DNA of 6,386 bases from Candidatus Bathyarchaeota archaeon (GTDB taxonomy: Archaea; Thermoproteota; Bathyarchaeia; TCS64): contig JAUWBQ010000103.1 of NCBI GenBank assembly GCA_030601645.1, forward strand, positions 1-6,386, read 5' to 3'. The notes under the pieces are model-generated. The model had not been told where the DNA came from. It was given only the letters and a program-made list of their open reading frames with translations, and did no database searches. The position numbers and the translations under genes are program-made. Positions 1 through 5,398 of the stretch are shown here, one piece after another. Within the stretch, counting starts at the first letter, position 1. Every line of letters begins with the position of its first letter.

Positions 1-60
1 GATGCGGTACTGCTGCTCCTTGATGATCTCGTAAGTTTGCTCGTCGATCTTTCTCTCCAT
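1..60 (-). CDS. Partial CDS, N-terminal 20 residues; possibly TYW1-like (4-demethylwyosine synthase)
   Basis: An ATG at 60-58 opens a minus-strand frame that continues off the left edge and reads MERKIDEQTYEIIKEQQYRI. The codons look normal for this window. A purine run, GGGGGGAACGGGG, lies directly upstream and could serve as a G-rich ribosome binding site. A TATA-like CTTTTAAG at 95-102 sits about 39 nt upstream of the ATG, implying a short leader. The segment around I-I-K-E-Q-Q-Y-R-I resembles the short N-terminal helix (...EIL.KQ.Y.I) that I recall just before the conserved region of archaeal TYW1/Taw1, the radical SAM enzyme that makes the tricyclic base of wyosine in tRNA-Phe. That is recollection of a family, on 20 residues, with none of the diagnostic cysteines in view. 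The coding call is fairly good; the identity is weak. Confidence 0.6.
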   Translation of the reverse strand, partial: MERKIDEQTYEIIKEQQYRI

Positions 61-94
61 CCCCGTTCCCCCCGCTATCTCAAGTCCGAGTGCG

Positions 95-102
95 TCTTAA
101 AA
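95..102 (-). promoter_or_regulatory. Possible TATA box for the left-edge gene
   Basis: The minus strand reads CTTTTAAG, the only AT-rich box just upstream of the ATG at 60. The spacing would place transcription start near 73, leaving a leader of about a dozen nucleotides that contains the G-rich stretch. It is a short and unremarkable match, so this is tentative. Confidence 0.25.
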
Positions 103-310
103 GGCAATCTGGCCGTCGCATGATGCGAGTCGATTCGGATCCACCGTGATCCAAGACCCGTGATCATGGCGTAGAGACTTGTTAACTTAGTTCCGCCCCT
201 ATTTCCTTATCGTATCCGGTGAGAAGGATGACCGACTTCGGAGTAATGCTCCCAGTCTCGATCCCTCTAGGCCCTAAACCTCGATCTCTTTACGGCGCCC
301 TCCAATATGA

Positions 311-391
311 CTACCCCCGGCTGAATAGAATCAGGTACGCGGCGGCGGTGAGGGAGAAGAAAAAGAGTCCCAGAGTGTGCTCAAACTTCAT
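311..391 (-). CDS. Possible 26-aa single-helix membrane microprotein
   Basis: The minus strand encodes MKFEHTLGLFFFSLTAAAY followed by LILFSRG and a TAG stop at 313-311. Residues 7-23 form one hydrophobic helix, with K2, E4 and H5 before it and an Arg at the C-terminal side, a plausible single-pass membrane peptide. An in-frame ATG two codons earlier (397) is an alternative start. There is no ribosome binding site, but TTATAC at 414-419 is centred about 25 nt upstream of the 391 ATG, the arrangement of a leaderless archaeal transcript. It lies 3' of the poly-T terminator of the secreted-protein gene, so it would be its own unit. A 66-codon plus-strand frame overlaps it fully and only one can be real. 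I recognise no family, and so short an ORF could be chance. Confidence 0.3.
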   Translation of the reverse strand: MKFEHTLGLFFFSLTAAAYLILFSRG

Positions 392-413
392 ATCCATCAA
401 ATATCAACTCGAT

Positions 414-419
414 GTATAA
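414..419 (-). promoter_or_regulatory. Candidate TATA box (TTATAC) for the microprotein
   Basis: TTATAC on the minus strand is centred about 25 nt from the ATG at 391, the distance expected when transcription starts at the start codon. A second AT-rich box, GATAAATG, lies at 423-430 and would fit the alternative ATG at 397. Both are simple matches in AT-rich sequence. Confidence 0.25.
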
Positions 420-442
420 CTACATTTATCGGGAACTCGCGG

Positions 443-487
443 AAAAAACTTGAAACGGTTTAAAAAAAACGACAATTTACCAAAAAA
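443..487 (-). terminator. Multi-T-tract terminator after the secreted-protein gene
   Basis: Reading the minus strand downstream of the stop at 526, there are three T-tracts in quick succession: T6 at 487-482, T8 at 469-462 and T6 at 448-443. No strong hairpin is associated. Clustered U-tracts without a stem are the usual intrinsic terminators of archaea. The position, about 40-80 nt after the stop codon, fits termination of the 419-aa gene. Confidence 0.65.
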
Positions 488-525
488 CGGCAGATATTAT
501 TTTCCAGAGAAATGTCCTGGTAGTA

Positions 526-1785
526 TCATCCCGGGAAGATGCTGCCCAGCAGCCTGAGGTAATAATCGTCTATGAACACGAAGTCGTGGACTTCCAGTAT
601 CCTCTCGAAGTCCTCGATCAGCTCCTCGTCCGTCTTCCCCATGTAAGGGTTGATGTAGAATTTTCCCGTCTCTGTTTGGGACGCGAGGCTCTCGTAAGCT
701 TGTATGGTCTGGGATAGGTTGGGCTCCTGGGTGTCCACACCGTCGCTGCCGATGAAAGCGGCGCGCGAGGCCAGCCCGGTCATCCATGGCTGGAGGGTGT
801 TCATGACGTATTTGACGGGGATCCTAGCTTTCTGTCTGACCTCGTCGAGAAGCTGTGCCGCCCAGAGTTCTTCCTGTTCGTTGCGGCACCTGTCAAGGCG
901 GTCTATGGCGAACCCGGCGATGGAGGGGAACCGCTCTGTCAGCTCCAGCATCCCCGCCTTGATGTACTGATACCACGACTTGGAGGGATCCAGTGTCATC
1001 AAGCTCCACCAGCCCCCCGACTCTATCACGCTGTCGCTCCATCTATCCGATATGGCCCTATCGCTTTCCGTCGGATCCACGTAGAGGAGGTTTTTAAGGC
1101 CCAGCTCCTCGAACCTCCGGAGCTTCTCAGCCACCTCTGAGTCTGGCGTCTGGTAGTTGAAATAGTCGCCCCAGATCGGGAAATCTGGTAACACGTAGTT
1201 CCATCTCCAGACATTGTACTTGGAATCGTCGGCGTAGGCCTCCAGCAACGGCTTCGAGTCCGAGGAGACGTGAGTTATGAACATCACAGTCTTTTCGTGG
1301 ACCGGCTCACTCAGGAGTACGGTGACGTTCTTCCGGAGGTTTATCTCAAGATCCGAATCATCCAGGATCCACTCGTCGTCGGACAACTCGAAGGTCAACG
1401 ACTCACCTCTCACGTTCTCGACTTGGACGGTGATCTTCGCAATGGTGTCGGTGTTCGTCGTAGGTGGCGTCTCATCTTGTGGCGTTTCATCCTGTGGCTT
1501 CTCGGAAATGGGGCCCACGACCAAGGCGAGGCCCCCGTCCAGGCTCGTCCACTTCACAGCCAGTCCAATATGAAGATCGTCCAATACGATCTCATCGGAG
1601 ATTCCAGCGGCAACCGTGATGTTCCTCCTCCGCGAGTAGCGGTACGTGATCTCGACGGGGCGCTCGCTGTCTTTGTGTATCCTGATGATCGTTCCGTCGT
1701 AGATTCTATCGGAGGCTGAGGTGAAGGGTGTGACCGCGCCCCCCATGATCAATAGAACGAAAAGAATTACAACCCCCTTATTCAT
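526..1785 (-). CDS. Secreted protein with C-terminal TIM-barrel, glycoside-hydrolase-like domain (419 aa)
   Basis: Residues 1-25 form a signal peptide (K3, hydrophobic core GVVILFVLLIMGG, likely cleavage after SAS). Residues 26-93 and about 114-178 are beta-rich and unassigned, joined by an acidic, Pro/Thr-rich linker with a perfect repeat PQDETPQDETP (97-107). Residues 190-419 alternate strands and helices like a TIM barrel: GLKNLLYVDPTE (229-240), the WW before TLDPSKSWYQYI (259-275), SIAGFAIDRLDR (288-299), VKYVMNT (324-330), AAFIGSDGVD (342-351), KFYINPYMG (375-383) and DFVFIDDYY (401-409). The strand ending in D295 resembles the nucleophile strand of clan GH-D-like and uncharacterised archaeal glycosidase-like barrels. 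I infer an extracytoplasmic carbohydrate-active protein; substrate and activity are unknown. The ATG is the only one before an upstream in-frame stop, lacks a ribosome binding site, and has a TATA box about 25 nt upstream, so the transcript is probably leaderless. No lipobox or C-terminal anchor is visible. Confidence 0.88.
   Translation of the reverse strand: MNKGVVILFVLLIMGGAVTPFTSASDRIYDGTIIRIHKDSERPVEITYRYSRRRNITVAAGISDEIVLDDLHIGLAVKWTSLDGGLALVVGPISEKPQDETPQDETPPTTNTDTIAKITVQVENVRGESLTFELSDDEWILDDSDLEINLRKNVTVLLSEPVHEKTVMFITHVSSDSKPLLEAYADDSKYNVWRWNYVLPDFPIWGDYFNYQTPDSEVAEKLRRFEELGLKNLLYVDPTESDRAISDRWSDSVIESGGWWSLMTLDPSKSWYQYIKAGMLELTERFPSIAGFAIDRLDRCRNEQEELWAAQLLDEVRQKARIPVKYVMNTLQPWMTGLASRAAFIGSDGVDTQEPNLSQTIQAYESLASQTETGKFYINPYMGKTDEELIEDFERILEVHDFVFIDDYYLRLLGSIFPG
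1466..1495 (-). repeat. Two 15-nt tandem units encoding the linker repeat PQDET
   Basis: Plus-strand units GGCGTCTCATCTTGT (1466-1480) and GGCGTTTCATCCTGT (1481-1495) differ at two positions, both silent, and encode the repeat in the flexible linker between the two beta-rich domains. It looks like a small in-frame duplication that lengthened a linker. Confidence 0.7.
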
Positions 1786-1806
1786 GACTAAACATTTGAT
1801 CTTATG

Positions 1807-1812
1807 TTATAA
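1807..1812 (-). promoter_or_regulatory. TATA box for the secreted-protein gene
   Basis: The minus strand reads TTATAA centred about 25 nt upstream of the ATG at 1785, inside the longer AT-rich ATTAATTATAACATAAG. With no ribosome binding site before the ATG, this spacing supports a leaderless mRNA starting at or next to the start codon. Confidence 0.5.
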
Positions 1813-2074
1813 TTAATGGTTATGAACGGAAAGAACTATGGTTAGTTACTAAACACCTTGAATACTCATATAATTTTAATATTTTTAGCAAACTTAATTA
1901 TGTTTTCATATAATATTAAATTTTGTTATATTCAAACTAATGTGTACATAATGGCGATATCAAATTAATTGAAACGACGAATGAAAAAAATCAATGATTA
2001 TATATTTATAATTAAATTCCAACTCGCTACCAACTGGTAATTAAGGGTGTTTAAGGGCGTATATTCTAATTTCC

Positions 2075-2083
2075 TTATATAAA
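2075..2083 (+). promoter_or_regulatory. Strong plus-strand TATA box, TTATATAAA
   Basis: TTATATAAA is the best TATA match in the AT-rich stretch. It is nearly symmetric, so orientation is decided by context: 25 nt downstream on the plus strand is an ATG (2104), whereas the next minus-strand gene start lies almost 300 nt away. It could drive a leaderless micro-ORF or a non-coding RNA running into the 2205-2735 island. Confidence 0.4.
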
Positions 2084-2103
2084 CAATTTATTGATATCAT
2101 TGT

Positions 2104-2175
2104 ATGCCTAGCGTTAATTATATATTAAACGATGAAGCATTGAATGTGTTAATTTTAGTGATTAAATGTTATTAA
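2104..2175 (+). CDS. Possible leaderless micro-ORF (23 aa)
   Basis: The frame begins MPSVNYILNDEALNVLILV and ends at a TAA. Its only support is the position of its ATG, 25 nt from the centre of a strong TATA box, which matches leaderless transcription. Codons are AT-rich like the surrounding DNA, with no family resemblance. It overlaps the start of a second plus-strand frame (2166-2306) by ten bases. Chance is a serious alternative. Confidence 0.18.
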   Translation: MPSVNYILNDEALNVLILVIKCY

Positions 2176-2204
2176 CTAAATATCAAATTAGCCTGTTGAA
2201 TGAA

Positions 2205-2654
2205 CTATCTGATCTTCGTGTTTTTCGGCATGGACCATTTGAACTGGTCCTCTGGGGGATAAGGAGAGAGCACACCCCTAAAAAACAACAGAACCGGGAG
2301 ATTTAACGGGTGAAAATGCTGGAGAAGGCTCTTCAGCTTGTTGGACCTGCATCCAATGTTCTGACGAAGCTTGGTCTCAAGCTCCACCGAAGAAATGAGA
2401 TCCTTGAGGTCTTCCACCCTGACGCACGCGCCGGTGTCGAGATCCTGTTTCCCTCCGTGTAGTTTCATAAGAGGACCATGAAGGCCACCTGCACGCACAC
2501 AAAGATCAGCGAACTCGGCCGGAAGGGAGGTAACCTTGAATGTAGCGGATAATCTCACGAAAACAGAGGCTGAAATGATGACCTGCGGCTGTTCAGAGAT
2601 CTCTCTCCCTCGTGTTGTAAGAGGGGGAGATGGCCGTGCCCGTCTTAGACTCAA
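2205..2654 (-). CDS. Orphan ORF of 149 aa, doubtful; possibly decayed
   Basis: The minus strand is open from 2729 to the TAG at 2207-2205, about 175 codons, where roughly eight stops would be expected by chance at 50% GC. The start used is a TTG at 2654; no ATG occurs before residue 63 (2468), and neither start has a convincing ribosome binding site or TATA box. The first 30 residues are Arg/Ser/Pro-rich and unconvincing. The stretch MKLHGGKQDLDTGACVRVED (63-82) and the following DLKDLISS faintly recall the KLxxGRxKDLxD segment of nucleotidyltransferase-like antitoxin-type proteins, but no catalytic GSxxxxxD motif is seen. The same codon phase read on the plus strand also gives protein-like pieces (2166-2306 and 2316-2462). 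It may be a real orphan gene, a fragment, or the shadow of a broken plus-strand gene. Confidence 0.33.
   Translation of the reverse strand: MSLRRARPSPPLTTRGREISEQPQVIISASVFVRLSATFKVTSLPAEFADLCVRAGGLHGPLMKLHGGKQDLDTGACVRVEDLKDLISSVELETKLRQNIGCRSNKLKSLLQHFHPLNLPVLLFFRGVLSPYPPEDQFKWSMPKNTKIR
2316..2462 (+). pseudogene. Protein-like plus-strand segment, possibly part of a broken gene
   Basis: This 48-codon frame begins MLEKALQLVGPASNVLTKLG and continues to a TAG. It is preceded by GGTGA at 2309-2313, complementary to an archaeal 16S tail though only 2 nt from the ATG. Its second codon positions are poor in G and its third positions are about 60% G+C, as in real genes. The same frame upstream (2166-2306) reads MLLTKYQISLLNELSDLRVF and onward for 46 residues before a TAA at 2304, and downstream it continues past the TAG to 2552. 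Two in-frame stops in about 129 codons is fewer than random. I read this as a possible plus-strand gene broken by nonsense mutations, mutually exclusive with the opposite-strand 149-aa ORF. I recognise no family. Confidence 0.2.
2602..2630. other. Hairpin, 10-bp stem with 9-nt loop
   Basis: TCTCTCCCTC (2602-2611) pairs with GAGGGGGAGA (2621-2630), with one G-T wobble, around the loop GTGTTGTAA. The perfect palindrome AGAGATCTCT (2595-2604) overlaps its left arm. No T-tract follows, so it is not an obvious terminator. It is one of several inverted repeats clustered between 2595 and 2720. Confidence 0.5.
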
Positions 2655-2693
2655 TGCACGTGCTGGCAGAGACCGGCGTCCAGAACGGGCTCG

Positions 2694-2720
2694 GGAAAAA
2701 AGAGATCTAGACTTTTTTCC
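2694..2720 (-). terminator. Perfect 9-bp hairpin, terminator of the DUF2079 gene
   Basis: GGAAAAAAG (2694-2702) and CTTTTTTCC (2712-2720) are perfect inverted complements around the 9-nt loop AGATCTAGA. The hairpin begins 16 nt after the DUF2079 stop codon, and each strand offers a T6 tract, at 2701-2696 on the minus strand and 2713-2718 on the plus strand. Because it is symmetric it could stop transcription from either direction, including from any plus-strand transcript crossing the 2205-2735 island. Confidence 0.65.
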
Positions 2721-2760
2721 TATGATCTGCTAAACTCTATGCGGGTTCGACTATGATCTG
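2720..2760. repeat. 10-nt direct repeat flanking the DUF2079 stop codon
   Basis: CTATGATCTG occurs at 2720-2729 and again at 2751-2760, 31 nt apart. The right copy encodes the QII near the C-terminus of the DUF2079 protein; the left copy lies after the stop and abuts the terminator hairpin. It may be a trace of a short duplication or may be chance. Confidence 0.4.
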
Positions 2761-5157
2761 ACTCAAATAGATGTCATAGCCGGGGGAGGGGCTCAGGCCT
2801 CTGAACTCGATCATCGTCTCAGGTGCCTCGACGACGAAATCTAGGGTCAAAGCGCTCCAACCCAAAGATAGATCTCCCGAGATGAGTTCGTCGTAGTATA
2901 CCGCTCGGCTGGCAAGGGTGTATTTTCCCTCCCCATGGGTAACGTCGAGAGTGATGATCGGGTCGCCGTCCTTTTGGTCGTATGGGACGATCTTCAGAAA
3001 GAAGGTTGCAGTGTATTCCCCCTTTGGTAATGTGTGGTATGGCCCGTACCAGATTATTTTCGTCGGGGTCGAGCCGTTGTGATAGATTAGGCCGCCAGCT
3101 GTAAGGGAGTCGTCTTTGGTGTATAGATCCATGTGGTTGAAGGCTCTAGTCGAGTAGGGGTATGATGGCTCCCTGACCTTGCGGACCTCTATGTAGTCGA
3201 CGAGGATGTCCGCCGCGCCTACCGTGTAGAACCTGTACTCAACGAGCTCCCGGGGCTGGTCTAACCCGATTTTAAGTGTGAAGATCCGCCACTGTCCCCC
3301 CTCGAGCTCGTAGCCATATATGTCTCTTTTAGTGATTAATTGCTCCCCCTCGCCGCTCGTCACCTCGAAGGTGGCCAAGTAGACCTCCCCCGGCTCGGAG
3401 GATTTCATCCTGAATGAGACGTTGTAGGCATAATCCATCAAGTAGGAGTATGGGCCGTAGATGAAATAGCCCTTCTCCGAGCCTCGGGGGGAAAGGACGG
3501 CCGCTCCCCCCTCTGTGGATGAGTCCCGAACCACGTCGCCGAAGCCTATATGCATGTCCTCGTTGGCCCGGTAGACCTTCTTGTCTGGGTCCATGACCAA
3601 GGAGTTGACTTCGCCCCCCCTCTCGAAGAGGATGACCATCTCCGAGAACGCCTGGATGGCGAATTCCGAGTCAGACACGATCGTCTTGTGGGTGTATAGC
3701 GTCCACCGGTCCATGGCCTTCAGGTCCAAGAGAATATAGTCACTTGCCTCGATCAATGATGTGACATACTCCTCGAGGAAGAGGGTCTGGTCTGCATTGA
3801 AATCCGGCGGGGGCAAGACGTAGGCGGAGATCCTCTCAGAAACGTGGGGGAAAAGGTGGTTCTGCGTCAGGACCGAAGCATCTCCGGGGATCGAGTCGAT
3901 CATCCCATGGGTCCACATTATCCTATCGGTCAACCTTTGGGGCTCTGGGTACCACAGGATGTCATCCGCCTCATTTAACGCTGAAGAAAGAGGGCTCAAG
4001 GGGCTGAGGATCAAGATCATCAACGATGAAGCCGTCAAAACATACTTTGCCAATCTGAGTCCTTCCTCCCCCGTCTTGGACCGCAACGTGTACACAAGGG
4101 AGACGAACATCAGCGGGAGGACGTAGAGCGAATAATGCGAGCCCACCATGTAGTAGGCCCTGTAGTTCGAGAGGAGGAAAGGCGCGAGGATTATCAAGTT
4201 GAAGGCCGTGAACCTGCTCATCAAAGGGAGGAAGAGGAGAGGGGCGAAAAGGAAAAGACCATACAGGAATTTAGGGAATAGATCAAATGTCAGTGCCTTG
4301 AACGCCCTCCCCGGGTGGAGGAGAATGTACAGGGGAAGGCCGAAGGTGTCCCCGGTGAAACCTATCTGGGTGAAGACGTTGGTGGCCTTATAGACGGGTA
4401 AGAACTCGAGTGTGATCGGGAACTGCCCCATATAGGTCTTAACTATGTAATAGTAGATTGGGCAGAGGGCTATGGAAATCAGTGGCACAGTTACTTTGCT
4501 CCTCTTTGGAGCCTTGAGTGACCCTTTCGCATTCCGAGTCACTGAGTACGATAGATGGCCTAGGAGTAACGCGATCAGGATGGAAAAGACGTGTTCTTGA
4601 ATCATGAGTGTCAACAGGAACGATGCGAAGTAGCGCGACCATCTTTCTTTGATGAGAAATAGATAAGTCGTGAAAGTGAGGAGGGGGATGAAGATCTGGG
4701 GTTGAAAATCGAACCAGTTGGCGCCGTGGAGCCCAGGGTTCAGGAGATAGACCATCGAGACAATCAGGCTGGTTGGTTCATTTCCCGTGAGGTTCCTTGA
4801 TATGTAGAAGAGTGGAATTGCGGCAAGGCTCAGAATGAGGCATTTAGAGAAGAGGAGGGTCCAAATGGAGGGTATCAGGGCGTATAGAGGCAACAGGAGA
4901 AGTAGGATGGGGCTGAAGTGGATGGCAAGGTAGTTTCCTGTCGGGTTCAAGTAGAGCTCGGGCGTATAGTAGAAGGGCTGACCGCTGAAAACCGTCGAGT
5001 AAAAGAGCTGGTCAAATATGCCAAGATCCCAAGCGTAACTGTTGAAAGTGAAGTGTTTTTGGTATGTAAAATGTGTGAAAATGATTGTGTATGATATGAC
5101 GCTGAGTGACAACGTGATTTCATATTTTTTTTCTAAAACGAATTTTCTTAAATCCAT
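2737..5157 (-). CDS. DUF2079 family polytopic membrane protein, GT-C-like, with two C-terminal beta modules (806 aa)
   Basis: The N-terminal ~395 residues carry about 10-12 membrane segments (for example 14-30, 82-118, 155-199, 222-240, 297-331, 344-357, 371-392). Family landmarks are WDLGIFDQ (43-50) in the first outer loop, HFSPI (80-84), FDFQPQ (149-154), HYSLYVLPL (341-349), and the soluble motif IPGDASVLTQNHLFPHVSER (423-442). These fit DUF2079, predicted GT-C-fold enzymes that use lipid-linked sugars; D44 and D49 are candidate catalytic acids. The usual FDFHPE is FDFQPQ here. Residues about 545-661 and 682-806 are two related beta-sandwich-like modules sharing YGPY, VTxGEG, an R..Y..EL segment and a P..xxE[YF]R stretch, probably extracytoplasmic and sugar-binding-like. 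No ribosome binding site precedes the ATG; AT-rich sequence at 5177-5191 suits a leaderless start. A role in surface glycan or glycoprotein assembly is inferred; the substrate is unknown. Confidence 0.9.
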   Translation of the reverse strand: MDLRKFVLEKKYEITLSLSVISYTIIFTHFTYQKHFTFNSYAWDLGIFDQLFYSTVFSGQPFYYTPELYLNPTGNYLAIHFSPILLLLLPLYALIPSIWTLLFSKCLILSLAAIPLFYISRNLTGNEPTSLIVSMVYLLNPGLHGANWFDFQPQIFIPLLTFTTYLFLIKERWSRYFASFLLTLMIQEHVFSILIALLLGHLSYSVTRNAKGSLKAPKRSKVTVPLISIALCPIYYYIVKTYMGQFPITLEFLPVYKATNVFTQIGFTGDTFGLPLYILLHPGRAFKALTFDLFPKFLYGLFLFAPLLFLPLMSRFTAFNLIILAPFLLSNYRAYYMVGSHYSLYVLPLMFVSLVYTLRSKTGEEGLRLAKYVLTASSLMILILSPLSPLSSALNEADDILWYPEPQRLTDRIMWTHGMIDSIPGDASVLTQNHLFPHVSERISAYVLPPPDFNADQTLFLEEYVTSLIEASDYILLDLKAMDRWTLYTHKTIVSDSEFAIQAFSEMVILFERGGEVNSLVMDPDKKVYRANEDMHIGFGDVVRDSSTEGGAAVLSPRGSEKGYFIYGPYSYLMDYAYNVSFRMKSSEPGEVYLATFEVTSGEGEQLITKRDIYGYELEGGQWRIFTLKIGLDQPRELVEYRFYTVGAADILVDYIEVRKVREPSYPYSTRAFNHMDLYTKDDSLTAGGLIYHNGSTPTKIIWYGPYHTLPKGEYTATFFLKIVPYDQKDGDPIITLDVTHGEGKYTLASRAVYYDELISGDLSLGWSALTLDFVVEAPETMIEFRGLSPSPGYDIYLSQIIVEPA

Positions 5158-5176
5158 GTTTTATTAAGATATTTTT

Positions 5177-5191
5177 TTTAATTGAATTTAA
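5177..5191 (-). promoter_or_regulatory. Possible promoter of the DUF2079 gene
   Basis: The minus strand reads TTAAATTCAATTAAA, the AT-rich box closest to the expected -25 position from the ATG at 5157, and there is no ribosome binding site in between. The exact TATA element cannot be pinned down because the following bases are also A/T runs. Confidence 0.3.
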
Positions 5192-5398
5192 GGTGCTTGT
5201 GACGCCGTTCTTCATCATTAATAGACATGATGTTCGGTTCGCAGTGACTAAGGTTTTGAATCCTATTATATTTTAAAGGCTGAAATCGCGCGCGCTATGC
5301 AAGTGTGATTCTAAGGGGGTAGTAGAGGCAATTTTATTTCGAGTGAACTATAATCGAAAAGGTTGAATTTTATCCCATAAAAATTGGTGTGTCCTGTT

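Larger units (their letters stand above)
1786..2204. other. AT-rich gene-poor stretch (about 24% GC)
   Basis: Hand count over 1801-2200 gives 95 G/C in 400 bases. The left end carries the promoter of the secreted-protein gene. Elsewhere I see AT runs, a near-repeat TTAAGGGTG/TTTAAGGGCG around 2041-2060, two copies of TCATATAAT exactly 40 nt apart (1866 and 1906), and a strong TATA motif at 2075-2083. No ORF of more than about 25 codons is present before 2166. I found no origin-recognition-box-like motif, tRNA or CRISPR repeat. The sharp composition shift at about 2200 marks the edge of the next, more GC-rich island. Confidence 0.7.

Noticed and set aside
219..419. Plus-strand frame of 66 codons starting GTG (or ATG at 228 with GGTGA upstream)
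   Set aside because: No convincing promoter or family resemblance, and it overlaps the membrane microprotein candidate fully. Kept only as the competing reading in the microprotein finding.
1270..1719. Two long plus-strand frames inside the secreted-protein gene
   Set aside because: Both are shadows of a well-supported minus-strand gene with signal peptide and barrel motifs.
1861..1940. Two TCATATAAT copies 40 nt apart, suggesting a 40-bp repeat
   Set aside because: Outside the 9-nt core identity is about what AT-rich sequence gives by chance, and the pattern does not continue into the next 40 bases.
1786..2204. AT-rich desert as a replication origin
   Set aside because: No origin recognition box, G-rich repeat or initiator gene (Orc1/Cdc6) is visible here.
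2536..2733. Plus-strand frame from TTG 2536 with GGAGGT upstream
   Set aside because: The ribosome-site match is good but the second half is an Arg-rich, low-quality translation that crosses the hairpin at 2694-2720, and no family is seen. A chance frame is more likely.
5287..5295. Alternating CGCGCGCGC run, possible Z-DNA element
   Set aside because: Only nine bases and isolated; too short to support a function.
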